Part shown: positions 21,500 to 33,700 of the stretch, one piece after another | Layout of the letters: each line of letters begins with the position of its first letter | Numbering within the stretch: position 1 is the stretch's first letter | Assembly (NCBI GenBank): GCA_946803715.1 | Contig: CAMPET010000278.1 | Span: 19,017-83,016 of the forward strand | Length of the DNA stretch: 64,000 bases | Reading direction: 5' to 3' | Source of the DNA: Beroe ovata | Lineage: Eukaryota; Ctenophora; Nuda; Beroida; Beroidae | Notes under the pieces: generated by a model | The model's input: only the letters and a program-made list of their open reading frames with translations | The model's database searches: none | What the model was told of the DNA's origin: nothing | Translations under genes and position numbers: made by a program

Positions 21500-22416
21500 G
21501 GTCAGATGACGTCAGATGACGTCGGATGAGGTCAGATGACGTCCCCCACTATAGCATTATATACATGATCGAGTATTTATATGATAGTTCTGGTTTGGAT
21601 GTATGTTGGGACTTCGTGCGCGACGGAAAGGATGAAACTGAGAGATGAATGACTGATTTGTATTTGATTTACTGCTCGGGGGCTTCTCCCATTATCTGAA
21701 CCAGTAATTCTATGAAAGACGTCGACAAAATTGTTTCATCGCCATGAACTTCATGCATTTCTCATAATATCTTTTTGTGCTCGTATATTATTCCAGTGTA
21801 TTTTTAGTTATTTGATTTTCCAACATTATAATTTTGAACTGCTGTTATCATTAAATTTTATGTTATTCAAGTTAATTTTCGTAAATTATTTATTTTTACA
21901 AATCATTTTTCGTCCTGAAAACAGGAGGCATCCTTCAGGATCACCAGAGTTGTATAACCAAAACTTCAATCTGTGATTTTACAGGCATCTTTATAACAAT
22001 GTATAGATTGTTTGTGTGAAACGTTCTTGGATTAAATTTCCGAAAATCAGCGCCAATTTTGCTGTCCATTTATCGAACAGTGCGTTTCACGACACTTGAC
22101 TCAGGCTTGAAAGTCATGAACCGCTTTGGTTGTTTGATCCTAGATGGAATTTCAGTCGAGAAATATCAGAAAAGACTGCTTGTGTATCATTTTATTTTAA
22201 ATCTACTCTTAAAATGTATCATAATATTCTGATAACTTCTGTTCAAATTGATCTACTGTTTCTTTGACTCTACTAACAATAAACATCCTCCCCCTGAAAC
22301 CACCTCTCGTCCGTTCATTATTTTCTCTAAACACCTCTCCTCCCATGTAGCAAATGTGAGAGACACGCACAGACACAGCGTACCTCCACCTCTTCCCCTC
22401 CAGCGGACAGACGCAT
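21500..22416. other. NIPBL 3' UTR and intergenic, no gene seen
   Basis: Just after the NIPBL stop the motif GTCAGATGAC is repeated several times (21501-21542). The rest is AT-rich, with a possible ATTAAA poly(A) signal at 22031-22036. The last 100 bp must contain the INIP 5' UTR. No further coding exon was found. Confidence 0.4.
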
Positions 22417-23122
22417 ATGGGAGACAAAGGTAACTCCAACACTCCGCTTGCTATCTGTGTACTTTTGCTTTTGTTTTTGCTTTCCCCTTTCAAAAGTATA
22501 ATTTTCAGCGTCGCAGCGCATGAAATTACTAGAAGATTTACAGAATCACAAGATGCAACTACAGGGAAAAGTGGAGCACCCACGAAATGGTAGGTTTCCA
22601 TAGCAACTACTGACTCTGAGGTTGCTATGCGTGTTGCTATATCGACTGTTGCTATATCGACTGTTGCTATGGGTGCTGTTTGATATTACGATGGGCACCT
22701 CTGTTGCCCAGGATCTCCCCAAAAGTCCGGTCCGGTGGAGGAGCCAATGGAGAGGACTCCTGCCGAGGCGAACAGACTTCACGCGGGAAAACAGCTTGCT
22801 CTGCAGGTAAACACAGGGAAAGGGGGGGCGCACAGAGAGGGCGGATTTTCACACCGTCCTTCTCATTCCGCCCTCTTTTCCGTCCTTGTGTGAATGTAAT
22901 GTGTACACATGCCCGTAAAGAGCACTGTTTAAATACAGCAGTCTGAGTCACGATTCTTAAATTACTTATAAACGCTTCCTCTTCACTCAGCAAAGCAATC
23001 AGCAGTCAGATGGATTTTTCATCACCCAAGACAGTAACTTTGGAAACCTGGTGATGTCAGTCGTACCCAGGTTTAATCCTGACGGATCACTCGCAGCTGG
23101 AAACTTGCCAAGGACACTGTGA
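22417..23122 (+). CDS. INIP: INIP / SOSS complex subunit C
   Basis: Four exons, 22417-22429, 22509-22589, 22712-22806 and 22991-23122, join in phase to 106 residues; human INIP has 104. The protein is the small subunit of the SOSS complex, which binds single-stranded DNA with the INTS3 and NABP proteins at double-strand breaks. The C-terminal segment DGFFITQDSNFGNLVMSVVPR is a close match to the conserved GYFITQDSAFGNLILPVLPR of the family, and the N-terminal QRMKLLEDLQNHK matches the conserved short helix. The central linker is Pro/Glu-rich and not conserved. The start exon is only 13 coding bases and is the least certain part. Confidence 0.88.
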
Positions 23123-23219
23123 TTCACTGTTCAGAAACCCAATCTGAGATTGGAGATGGTTTTCATTCATCATTCTTGATGTCCTCCCCCAGCTGCAGTT
23201 TTCTGTGACCTATTTCAGA

Positions 23220-23340
23220 TGGGAATTGTCGATCGATGATAGACCCTGTCGAGAATTTCGTTGCGCGCGGCGCAAACTTATTCTCAGACGCAAGCCGCTT
23301 CGCGGCTTGCATCAGCGGTCTGGCATCGTCCGACAAAGAT
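23220..23340. repeat. GC-rich inverted-repeat fragment shared with 60.05-60.20 kb
   Basis: The sequence around GCAAGCCGCTTCGCGGCTTGC (a perfect hairpin) with flanking CGAGAATTTCGTTGCGCGC and AGCGGTCTGGCATCG reappears in reverse orientation at about 60065-60205. It is therefore a dispersed repeat in this genome. Confidence 0.75.
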
Positions 23341-23397
23341 GGGAAATGACCAGATTGTGGCCACAGTAACTATTGACGTCCATAGATAACCCAGGGG

Positions 23398-24860
23398 CCA
23401 GGACAAGTAGTACAAAGTGAGCAGTACAATGTGCACACGTTGTGCCCCCTTGTTTTACCTGAGATCTAAAAGGTAAAAAACCATGGATGATGCAGCAGCG
23501 CGGTAACATAGTCAAAAGTTCAAGCTCAATGTAACACTAAGAGATAGATAATGTAAAACTAAATCGAAACGTTTTCCTGACTGCTGAGTACTACTACTAG
23601 AAGTAGAAGTGACATTTGTCGAGATTTGACTCGAAAAACTGATAAAATTAAAATCAGTAAGCATCAGTAAGTGATCTGAATCCTGAATGTTTAAATTTTT
23701 ATTCATATGATGACTTGTTCTTATTCTTAAATGTACTTAAGGCAAACTTGTCCTTCTGTTGCGCATCATTAGTCATTACTGCATACTGGCTGTCCACTGT
23801 TTCGGCCTTTGAGTTTGACGAGTGATGAAGGCGCGCGCGAGGAAAAGTGGACAGATCTTGTCAGATCACAGATCTGATCTCTCTGATTCTGATCGCGCGC
23901 GCGATCCGGCAAGTTGCAGCGCGCGCGGAACCCGGTCATCACATATCTTAGGTGGGCGCGTGCCGGCTCAGCTTCATCATTCATCAAAACTCAAAAGCCC
24001 CGGCGGGCCCCAACCTCAAATTTCATCACCTTTGCCGCAGACAAAAAAATAGGCGCCGTGCGCAAAATGAAATTCTCGCTAAGGTCATTCATCAATTGCA
24101 GACAAGCTGACATGGATATTTGTATCCCAGCTGCTATTCTGCCTCGTTTGAATCCGCGCACGACGGTTCTTGCGACGCGCCTGCCAGCTTTTATGCTAAC
24201 CTAACTTTAACCTTAACGGTTAGGGTTAGGGTTAGGGTCAGGGTTAGGGTTAGGGTTAGGGTTAGGGTTAGGGTACTATGGTTAGGGTTAGGTTAGGGTT
24301 AGGTTAGGTTAGGGTTAGGTTAGCANCCAGGACAAGTAGTACAAAGTGAGCAGTACAATGTGCACACGTTGTGCCCCCTTGTTTTACCTGAGATCTAATT
24401 CTAAAAGGTAAAAAACCACGGATGATGCAGCAGCGTGGTAACATAGTCAAAAGTTCAAGCTCAATGTAACACTAAGAGATAGATAATGTAAAACTAAATC
24501 GAAACGTCTTCCTGACTGCTGAGTACTACTACTAGAAGTAAAAGTGACATTTGTCGAGATTTGACTCGAACAACTGATAAAATCAGTAAGCATCAGTAAG
24601 TGATCTGAATCATGAATGTTTAAATTTTTATTTATATGATGACTTGTTCTTATTCTTAAATGTACTTAAGGCAAACTGTTGTCCTTCTGTTGCGCATCAT
24701 TAGTCATTACTGCATCATGCATACTGGCTGTCCACTGCTTCGGCCTTTGATGAATAATGAAGGCGCGCGCGAGAAAAAGTGGACAGATCTTGTCATGTCA
24801 GTGTCACTGTCAGATCACAGATCTGACCTCTCTCTGATTCTCGCGCGCGCGATCCTTGTC
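23398..24860. repeat. Direct ~500 bp duplication around a telomere-like tract, joined by a single N
   Basis: The sequence from 23398 (CCAGGACAAGTAGTACAAAG) to about 23910 recurs from 24327 to about 24860 with few differences. The second copy begins immediately after the lone N at 24326. Between them lie a GCGCGC-rich palindromic segment and the TTAGGG tract. Allelic copies set in tandem by the assembler are the simplest explanation. I see no gene in either copy. Confidence 0.8.
24218..24325 (+). repeat. Interstitial telomere-like (TTAGGG)n tract
   Basis: About 108 bp of TTAGGG with TTAGG variants, preceded by the reverse-oriented CTAACCTAACTTTAACC and ending at the single N at 24326. This is the standard animal telomere unit, found internally. 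It could be a fusion scar, telomerase-mediated break repair or part of a repeat. Truncation by the assembly join is also possible. Confidence 0.9.
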
Positions 24861-25266
24861 AGATTTTATCTGACCTCTGTTTCTCGCGCGCGGCGAGCGC
24901 GCCTTCAAGTTCATCGAAGGCGCGCGCGCGAGAAACAGGTCAGGTAACATCTGACAAATATTTACGCGCTGCGTGACCCAAGCACTCCGCGCAACTTGGA
25001 TCAAGGGGGACAAACTGGTCACCAAAGACGGCTGGCCTATCAGCGATAAGCAAAAAACTGAATTTAGCTTTAGCAATGCAATGTAATATGCATAATTTTT
25101 TGCAATATTCATTGTGCCTAGCTTGTAGCTGTATTTGAAAACCTTGTTGATATTATAAATAAATCATTCATTCAAAAACGCTTTTCCTTAGAATCATTGT
25201 TCAAATTATTTGTTATTGAATTCACATTCCTTAACAGAAATCATAGTATAATAGCACCAACCACAG
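24861..25266. other. Repeat remnant and AP3M 5' flank
   Basis: It begins with an inverted GCGCGC-rich pair around 24885-24945 (CTCGCGCGCGGCG against GGCGCGCGCGCGAG) and then becomes AT-rich up to the AP3M start. AATAAATCATTCATTC lies near 25158. No gene was seen. Confidence 0.4.
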
Positions 25267-27269
25267 ATGTTGATCAACAGCATTTTCTTTATCAACAATT
25301 CTGGGTGAGATGCCCGTACTTTTATCAGTGGCACAAGTATTTTTAGGAGTAAGCAATCCAGATTCCTTATCTGAGGTGAATATTATCAATATCCCATAAT
25401 TGCAGTGACATATTCCTGGAAAAGCATTGGAGAGCAGTAGTTAGTAGATCTGTATGTGACCACTTCTTTGAGGCTCAATCAAAAGCTAGTTCTCCTGAGG
25501 ATGTCCCTCCTATCATCACTGCCAACAAGAACTACTTAATTAGTATTTACAGGGAGAAAATATATCTTGTTGCTGTTGCACAAATGGAAGGTAGATTTTT
25601 AATTTGCATTGACAGTTATCAGCTTATGATATCTGTTCTTATATCCTTCAGTGTATCAGTAGTGAGTAAATCTAATTATAATTTCAGTTCAGCCATTATT
25701 CGTTGTGGAATTTATGCATCGTGTTATGGACACATTCACAGAATACTTTGATGACTGCACAGAAAGTGCCATCAAGGATAACATTATTGTGGTCTATCAG
25801 GTATGTAAACAGAAATGAGCCATGGTTCAATATACCATGTGATCTTTTAGGTGAGTGTTCTTTTTTGCTGCAGCTCCTAGAAGAAATGTTAGATAATGGA
25901 TTCCCACTTGCAACAGAGCTGAATATCCTAACAGAACTTATTAAACCTCCAACGATAATAAATAAAGCCGTTTCTATTGTCACAGGCAAAGAGGGGTAAG
26001 CTTCTCTCCTTCTATAGAGAAATTGAAGTTTTTAAGTCATTGATATGATAATCATCTGCTGTTATTCACACTTACAGCTCTTTGTTTTAGAGTCAGTTCT
26101 GTGCTGCCCGGCTCTCAGTTATCAAATGTTCCTTGGAGGAGACAAGGTGTGAAATATGCCAACAATGAAGCTTACTTTGACTGTGTGGAGGATGTTGATG
26201 CAATTATTGATGCACATGGATCTGTTGTTTCTGCTGAAATACATGGAAATGTAAGTTGTGAGTAATAGATATGCCTCGAGGCCCTCTTCAGTATAAGATT
26301 GAAATGAAGTAAAAAGATAAATCTGACTCAATTTTAATTCAGCACTTCACGGTTCCTACCCTTATCTCAGATAAACTGTAATGTACATCTCTCTGGCATG
26401 CCTGATCTGAACATGTCCTTTGTTAACCCACGGATCCTAGATGATGTCTCATTCCATCCTTGTGTGAGGTTAAAACGCTGGGAAAATGAAAAGATACTTT
26501 CATTTATACCTCCTGATGGCTGCTTTGTACTCATGAGCTATCACATCAATGCCCAGAAGTAAGTATGATCATCATGATTCACCCAAAAATTATGAGAAAT
26601 TGGATTATCCATCTCATTGGATTATCCATCTCATTGGATTATCAATTTCATCTTTTCAGTCAGGTGGCGATACCAGTTTATGTTAGAGCTATGATAAATT
26701 TCAAAGATGGTCATGGAAAGATCGATATCACTGTTGGACCCAAACAGACTCTTGGAAAGACTGTATGTTTTATTTATATGACAGACATCGACGCCTTCTA
26801 ACGTGTCATCTATTCCAGTTATTCATCTAATTCATGGTATAACCTAGGTTGACAACGTTGTTGTAACTGTTCCAATGCCGAAAGATGTTACTGGCTGTTC
26901 CATGACAACATCAGTTGGTAGCTACACATTTGATCCCGTTTCCAAGCAACTCAAGTGGGATATTGGGAAAATACAACCTCTCAAAGTACCAACCATGAGA
27001 GGCGGTGTGAGTTATTAAAGAAGTTAATCCTTGGGTGCCATCAGATGTGATAGTAAACTAATGCCTTCACTTTATCCCGTCAGTGTACCCTGGCAATTGG
27101 ATCAGAGTGTAAAGTAGCTCACCCAACGATTCATGTGGAGTTTAAGATAATGCAGTTAGCTGTGAGTGGACTGAAGGTGAATCGTCTTGATATGTTCAAT
27201 GAGAACTACAAACCGTTTAAAGGAGTAAAGTACATTACGAAAGCTGGCAACTTCCAAGTGAGAACGTAA
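25267..27269 (+). CDS. AP3M1: AP-3 complex mu subunit
   Basis: Nine exons, 25267-25304, 25406-25590, 25688-25800, 25874-25995, 26091-26250, 26371-26558, 26660-26762, 26848-27006 and 27084-27269, join in phase to 417 residues; human AP3M1 has 418. The protein is the medium chain of the AP-3 adaptor, which sorts cargo from endosomes to lysosomes and related organelles and binds YxxPhi signals through its C-terminal domain. The longin-like N-terminus (FFINNSGDIFLEKHW), the linker start (LLEEMLDNGFPLATE), PWRRQGVKYANNEAYFD, LDDVSFHPCVRLKRWE, and the closing SGLKVNRLDM...KPFKGVKYITKAG all match the family in order. There is no sign of decay. Animals may have AP3M1 and AP3M2; the symbol denotes the family. 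Confidence 0.96.
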
Positions 27270-27781
27270 CAGGAGGCATTGGTTTATATGAAAGTTCGAC
27301 ACTTAAATGTGAACATTCAATAGCTAAGATGGCCCGAATGTTTGATATTGGCTATGATGAAATGACAAATATTCAATGAAATGGGAAGTGGAATCTCCAA
27401 TTTCATCTTATCGATAAGATAGGTGCTGCTTCAATAATATGACTGCGGATAAATTGATGTATTGATAGTGATTGAAATCCAATTTGTGTATCAAGATATT
27501 TCGTGACAATGTATTGTGTGTAATTTCATTGAAACTTCCCGCTGGACTGGATTTTTTAGCACGGCAGTTTCATTGATCTCCTCACTCTCAAGTGCTCATA
27601 AATCCATCTTTTTCCCATGATCCTGTTAGAGGGGTGAGGGGTGGGCCCGATAGGTAAGTGTGAACCACGAGTTGTGGTAAATTCTGACAATTGCACACCC
27701 TCCCCCTCTAGCAATCATGATGACTCCCATGTAGTTATAGTTGGTGTAGTTGCCTCTTACACACCACAATCACACGATGGA
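27270..27781. other. AP3M 3' flank and PAN2 5' UTR
   Basis: A spliced PAN2 5' UTR is plausible here: a GTAAGT donor follows GATAG at about 27655 and a pyrimidine-rich CTCTAG acceptor lies near 27711. In-frame coding could extend upstream of the chosen PAN2 ATG towards 27711. No other gene was seen. Confidence 0.4.
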
Positions 27782-30700
27782 ATGACCGAGAGATTATTCG
27801 GGTTCACGCGGAGTGAACTTGTCGAACATACAGGATGGTTAACCGATGTTGTCTTTGACAATCAGCAGGTAATGGGATCAATCAGTTACTGAGGGGTAAC
27901 TCATGAGATGAGTTATGGAATATGGAACTCGAACCTTTGGTTAATTGAGGCCCTGAATTGTTATCCAATCAGAAATCGCCGTCTCCCTCAGATTCTCCCT
28001 CTCCCAGATTCCCCTCACTCCCCCTCTCCCCCAGGAGTTGATATGGGCCGCAGGACAGAAGGGTTACGTGACCAGTTACTACTCCTGTGGGGTCCAGCTG
28101 TACACCAAGTTCCAAGCCAATGACGAAGTTGTTCAGCTCCTCCCAGTAGAGGCTGGTATTCTCAGCCTGTCATCCAACCGACTCAACTTACACACACGAC
28201 AGGTATTTTCTCAAAATCATATTCAGCAGAATCTCAAGTCTAAGGTTAACGTTTTTGATGAAAGAAATCAGCTGTTCTTGTATTCCAGTTATCCATTATT
28301 CCAGGGGTTATCTCAGCACTCGTTCACTTCTCCCAACATGACCCAGATGTGTTGCATGTGTGACGATCCCAACTCAGGTTACTATGGAGATTACAGCTTA
28401 TCCTGACTTGCTTTGTTTGTTGATGCGAAGAATTCTTGTGTCCTAGTGGTAGATTATTTCCAAATCTTAGTTAAAACTCTAATCTCAAACTCAGGAAGTG
28501 TGCTGTTGGGCGGACACACGAAAACAGTTACAAAGTACGATTTGGGTAAGCAGATGGTTGTCAATGAGATAACACTGGGAGACGCTGGGTGTGTGATTCT
28601 GAAGGAAACGAGCACCCTCGCTTGCATGGGTAAGATGGATTGGAATCAAGTGAGCACTTATAAACGTTTTTGTTTGATCAGCGTTATACCTAATTATTTT
28701 TCAACTTAACCTATTCATTCAAACCCTGACCTTGCCGTCTTGCATAGGTTGTCCCGATGGTGATATAGTGCTGTTCGACAAAAACACAAACAAGAAAGCT
28801 ACAACCATCCCAGCCCACTCTGGAACTATATCGGACTTCGATATCTGCGAGAATCTTCTGGTTAGTCAATCTCATTTCATAAAGTAGAATTCAAACTTTT
28901 GAATGATTTGCTCAGACTAGTTACGTACTGGTAACGCGTTAGTGTCTCCGAATAAGAAACCATAACGATTGTCGGCCAAAATCTTTCAAACGTCGAAATC
29001 CTTTCCCCTCCCTCGTCAGCAATAACAGATCCACGTGTATTTTTCCCGACACCACGTTACCATGACAACTCACGTAAACACGTGCAGGTCTCGTGCGGGT
29101 TCGCATCACGTGGTAACGAGATGTCCGTCAAGCGGTCGCTCCTCGTCTACGATCTCCGAATGATGCGGAGTCTAAATGCGGTACATTGCGCTATTGATCC
29201 TGTTCAGTTGAGGTTCATGCCCATGTACCATTCACAGGTAGGTTTTGATATATGAGTTAGGTCAGATGATTTCCAAGGAGTGAGGAGTATAATTCTCTCC
29301 GGAATATAATAGTATAATGATGAAATTCTTGCTCATTTTTGCTCTATTCTTGCCCTAAAATCGATGAAATCGATCATCCTGAAAAAATCATCCATCATTC
29401 CCCACTCCACAGGTTCTCATAGCCTCGCAGTCGGGTCAGTTTCAGCAGCTGGAAGTCACAGCGGCTTTGCCCCAGAACAAATACCTTTTCGAAGTGGATT
29501 TGGGTGGGAATTGTTGCAATGCTATCGATCTGTCGTCTACTTCCAAAGCTTTAGGTACAGTATGCCAAGACGTGGCTTATTAAGATGAATGGGTCAGATA
29601 AATTTAGGTAAAAATTAAAGCTCTCAGCATCTTAATTGGTGGTTGTCCAATCACACACACCTATCGGTTACCTCATATCCATAGCAATTGGAGACTCAGC
29701 TGGCATGTTACACTTGCTAGCTTCACAAGAAGGAACCGCATTCAACTCATTCTCTCAACCGACCTTCTTCCCAACCGAAAACATGCTCAACTTCCCCAAA
29801 GTCAATGTGAGTCGAGCAACCCACGTGGATGTTGCTATGGCTATATAGAGGTGTTGCTAGGGATATAAGAGGTTGATTTTTCTGTCATGTTCCGTTACAG
29901 GAACTAACTTTCCCAGATTGATGATTACAACTTCTGTCTGTCTAAAGTCCCGATGCCCCACACAACAGAGAGATTGCTGAGTGACTGGCCCGCTGAGTTC
30001 AACAGGCCGGGGGACCGACGACCAAAACCAATCGACCCTGAACTAATCAGAAACATGAAAGTGGTAATTTTCGTGGAGTAATTTGTTATGGTGGAGTTGA
30101 GTTATGGTGGAGTTGAGTTATGACCGCGAACCGACATAAGCCTATTCGTAGAGTTTTTACCGATCATATTGAGTCACAGCGACACATAAGTCGATCAATA
30201 CCCACGTCAATTCCCAATAGGACTTCACTAACAGATCGTATAGTCAACAATGAGTATTTGATTACCAGGTAAAGTATGTTGGGGGATACTCGCCCAACCC
30301 CAACAACATGTACAAGAACACCATCCCGTACGAGTTGAACCTTCTCCAAAGAACGGAGGAGGTGAAGAAGAGGATTGATTTGGTGGCGAAAGTACCTCGG
30401 GTAAGTGATGTTGTACCCTGTGTGCACTGTACAGTAGGTGGTGCACAGTGATGCAGTACCCTGTGTGCACTGTACAGTAGGTGGTGTACAGTGATGCAGT
30501 ACCCCTGTGTGCACTTTACAGTGTGCAGTAGGTGGTTCACACTCAACACAGTGATCAGTATACACTATCAGTGACTATAGTGTGACTATAGTGTGCACTT
30601 TTGTTTGCACTTTAGTGTGCAGTGTGTAACAGTGTGCGGTGTGTACTAGTTGTGCAGTGCACTCATCACTATCAGTTATCATGTCAGTGCGTCCAATGAA

Positions 30701-33700
30701 AGAGCAGTGACGCGCATCGTTCACAATGTTGCAGTGACTCAACATTCACTGTAATAGCATCGACTCTGTGTCCACTGCTCCATCCCAGGTCTATCAGCGG
30801 GTGGACATCGATCCCACCGCGTTAACCGACACTGAACTTCATAACTACAACAGAACAAAGTTCAGCGTGTTTTACAACACGAAGGGAAATCAATATTTCT
30901 GCACAATTTTGCAGGTATTAAGGGGTATTTTCTAAATTTGTCGAATGTCGTGTAGGATGTAAACGGAATTCTCAAATCTAGGTATAAAATCCCGGTATCA
31001 GTCTAGGCAGTTACATGGTTTACTTTCCAGATGCTGTATTACCTAGAGCCGATATCTCTGGCTTTGAAATCACACATTTGTCAAAACTCTGGGTGTTTGG
31101 CGTGTGAACTCGGCGTGCTATTCTACACTCTGGACGTGGCGGATGATAAGATAACCGATATTGATAACTTTATCAATGTAAGAGAGACTCCCTTTCATAT
31201 CCTACGATCCTCATAATTCAACGAAAACTCGCTACAAAGTTGCAGTTTATAATAGTTCTTAACTCCTTCTTTTTCCGCAGACATTTGATCAGTTAGCAGC
31301 AACGAAATACCAAGATTGGAATCTTTACGACAGACACATTGATCGGAAGGACCTGTTAACCTTGCCCCAGAACCTCATGACATTCTTACTGAGACACCTC
31401 CATGAGGAAATACTCAGACCTCCCCAACCTACCACTGCCATATATCTTACCTTTGGGAGCAAGGTAACACAGGCACAAGCGCGCACACATGCACAGAAAC
31501 ACACACACACACACATGCACACGCACAGAGACGCAGACACAGACACACACGCACTTAGACACAGATTCACAAAATGAGACACACACACAAACACACACAC
31601 ACACTGTAAACAGTGAGATAAGGTAGTGACACACACGTCACACACAGAATCGGACTACTTTATTTCACTCTTCACTTCGTCTCAGGTAGCTCACAGGACT
31701 ACTTGCGGGACTTGTCAGCAGAGTTGGTTTAACAAGCCCAGTATCAACCTATCCTGTACACTGGACTACCCCAGAGATGTAACCAAAATCAGCTTCGTTG
31801 ATGTGAGATCATATTCCTCATTGATACCAATCCTGAATTTGTAAAATTTGTAGGACATAATCGCACACACACACACACACANNNNNNNNNNNNNNNNNNN
31901 NNNNNNNNNNNNNNNNNNNNNNNNNNNNNNNNNNNNNNNNNNNNNNNNNNNNNNNNNNNNNNNNNNNNNNNNNNNNNNNNNNNNNNNNNNNNNNNNNNNN
32001 NNNNNNNNNNNNNNNNNNNNNNNNNNNNNNNNNNNNNNNNNNNNNNNNNNNNNNNNNNNNNNNNNNNNNNNNNNNNNNNNNNNNNNNNNNNNNNNNNNNN
32101 NNNNNNNNNNNNNNNNNNNNNNNNNNNNNNNNNNNNNNNNNNNNNNNNNNNNNNNNNNNNNNNNNNNNNNCACACACAAAATCATTCTTAGTTGTGTTAT
32201 GAGATGTAGTGTGATGCTAAGATAAATTGTTGTAATCGGATCCGTGGATCTGACACGAGTGTGTTTCAGTTATTGAAGCAGACTATGCAGAGTGAGAAAA
32301 ACGCGCGTCACATCGTGTGTAATAGGTGCAGAAACTACTCACCATTTACAGATAAAGCTATACTCGAGTCTCTACCGTACATCCTGCACATAAACTGCGG
32401 TAAGCGACGTCACAGCAACACTATAGCAACCTTATAGCAACCTCATCTCAACGCTCAGCATCCGCTTAGCAACATGACACATGTTGCAGGAATGTCGCCT
32501 GCTGACGTGGAATTCTGGCAACAACAGATCAAGATTCACAAAGAAGAGAATCACAAGGCATGCCCCCAGGGACTGGGGTGTAATAACGCAGAGTGTGAGC
32601 TCAGTCATGGCGCCGAGAATAGCAGTTGGCTTCCGTTAAACGTATGTGATTACCGTTCGTTCATCTTCTAACACTCAGAAATAGGCTACTATTAAAAATT
32701 CAAATTAAAGGTTTTTGAAGCAATGAAACAAGGATCAATTCAAGTCCCCTTCCAACAATAATAGTTCCACATTCATTGTTCATGATAATGTTCATTTCTC
32801 AGTTTCATATCCGAACTGGCACGGAGCAGGGCATGCTGCAGTTTACACGGGGCTTAGCACCTGACGACAAGGAGAGCTCCAATGTGGGTGTCTTCGAGTA
32901 CGAACTGTGCAGTGTGGTGGCACTCATAGATACTTCAAGTGAGTGTTGTCAGCATAAAGTGGTACAGTGAAGTGGTGTCAGGGTAAAGGGCCACTTTACC
33001 CTGACACCACTTTAAGGGTGATGTTAGAGTTAAGTAGAGCCAGGGGGAAGAAGTGTCAGCGAGAGTGGTGTCAGGGTAAAGTAGTGTCTGGGTGGACTGG
33101 TGTCAGGGTAAAGTGGTGTAACAGGGTAAAGTGGTGCAAGATTAAAGTGGTGTAACAGGGTGAAGTGGTGTAACAGTGAAGTGGTGTCAAGGGAACTGCG
33201 CTAAACACTTTGTGGTGTGTGTGAACCTGTGCTACCAATCTGCCCGACCTTGCAGCGTCCCAAGGACTGATGCTCCACTCACTGGTTGATCGAGGCTATC
33301 ATCAGCGCCAAGGAACTGACGACAAAGCCTGGTACCTGTTCAACGGCTGTTCGGCTACCAGCACTCACAATAAAGTAATCCTTCTTCGAATATTCTTCGA
33401 AATTTTCGTTGTCTGATCAGGAATCGAAGTCTCTTCCGTTCAAAAGTTCCAATTTGCATTTGTTCAAAATTTGTAGTTTTATTTTGAGACAAACCTCCCT
33501 GACAGGAAGCCACGAGCTTCGGTCAACCGTGGAAGACACCATGCGTGATTGTGTACAAACAAGTGAAGCTGCCCAAGGAACTGTTCAACCACACGACACC
33601 CAACATTCACGAGCTTTTTACCCCCTTCACCGTGATTCCGGTACTTGCACAATAAACTACAAATGGAGAACAATTAAATCGTCCATCCTACTATCCTAAA

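Noticed and set aside
22667-22993. 108-codon minus-strand frame opposite INIP
   Set aside because: Shadow of the INIP exons and flanking C-rich intron; no family signal.
31325-32185. Cys/Val-rich and His/Thr-rich frames around 31.3-32.2 kb
   Set aside because: Produced by CA/TG microsatellites and an N gap inside a PAN2 intron.
30411-33190. Possible CRISPR-like arrays
   Set aside because: The repeats are plain minisatellites in introns of an animal gene, with no unique spacers of constant length.
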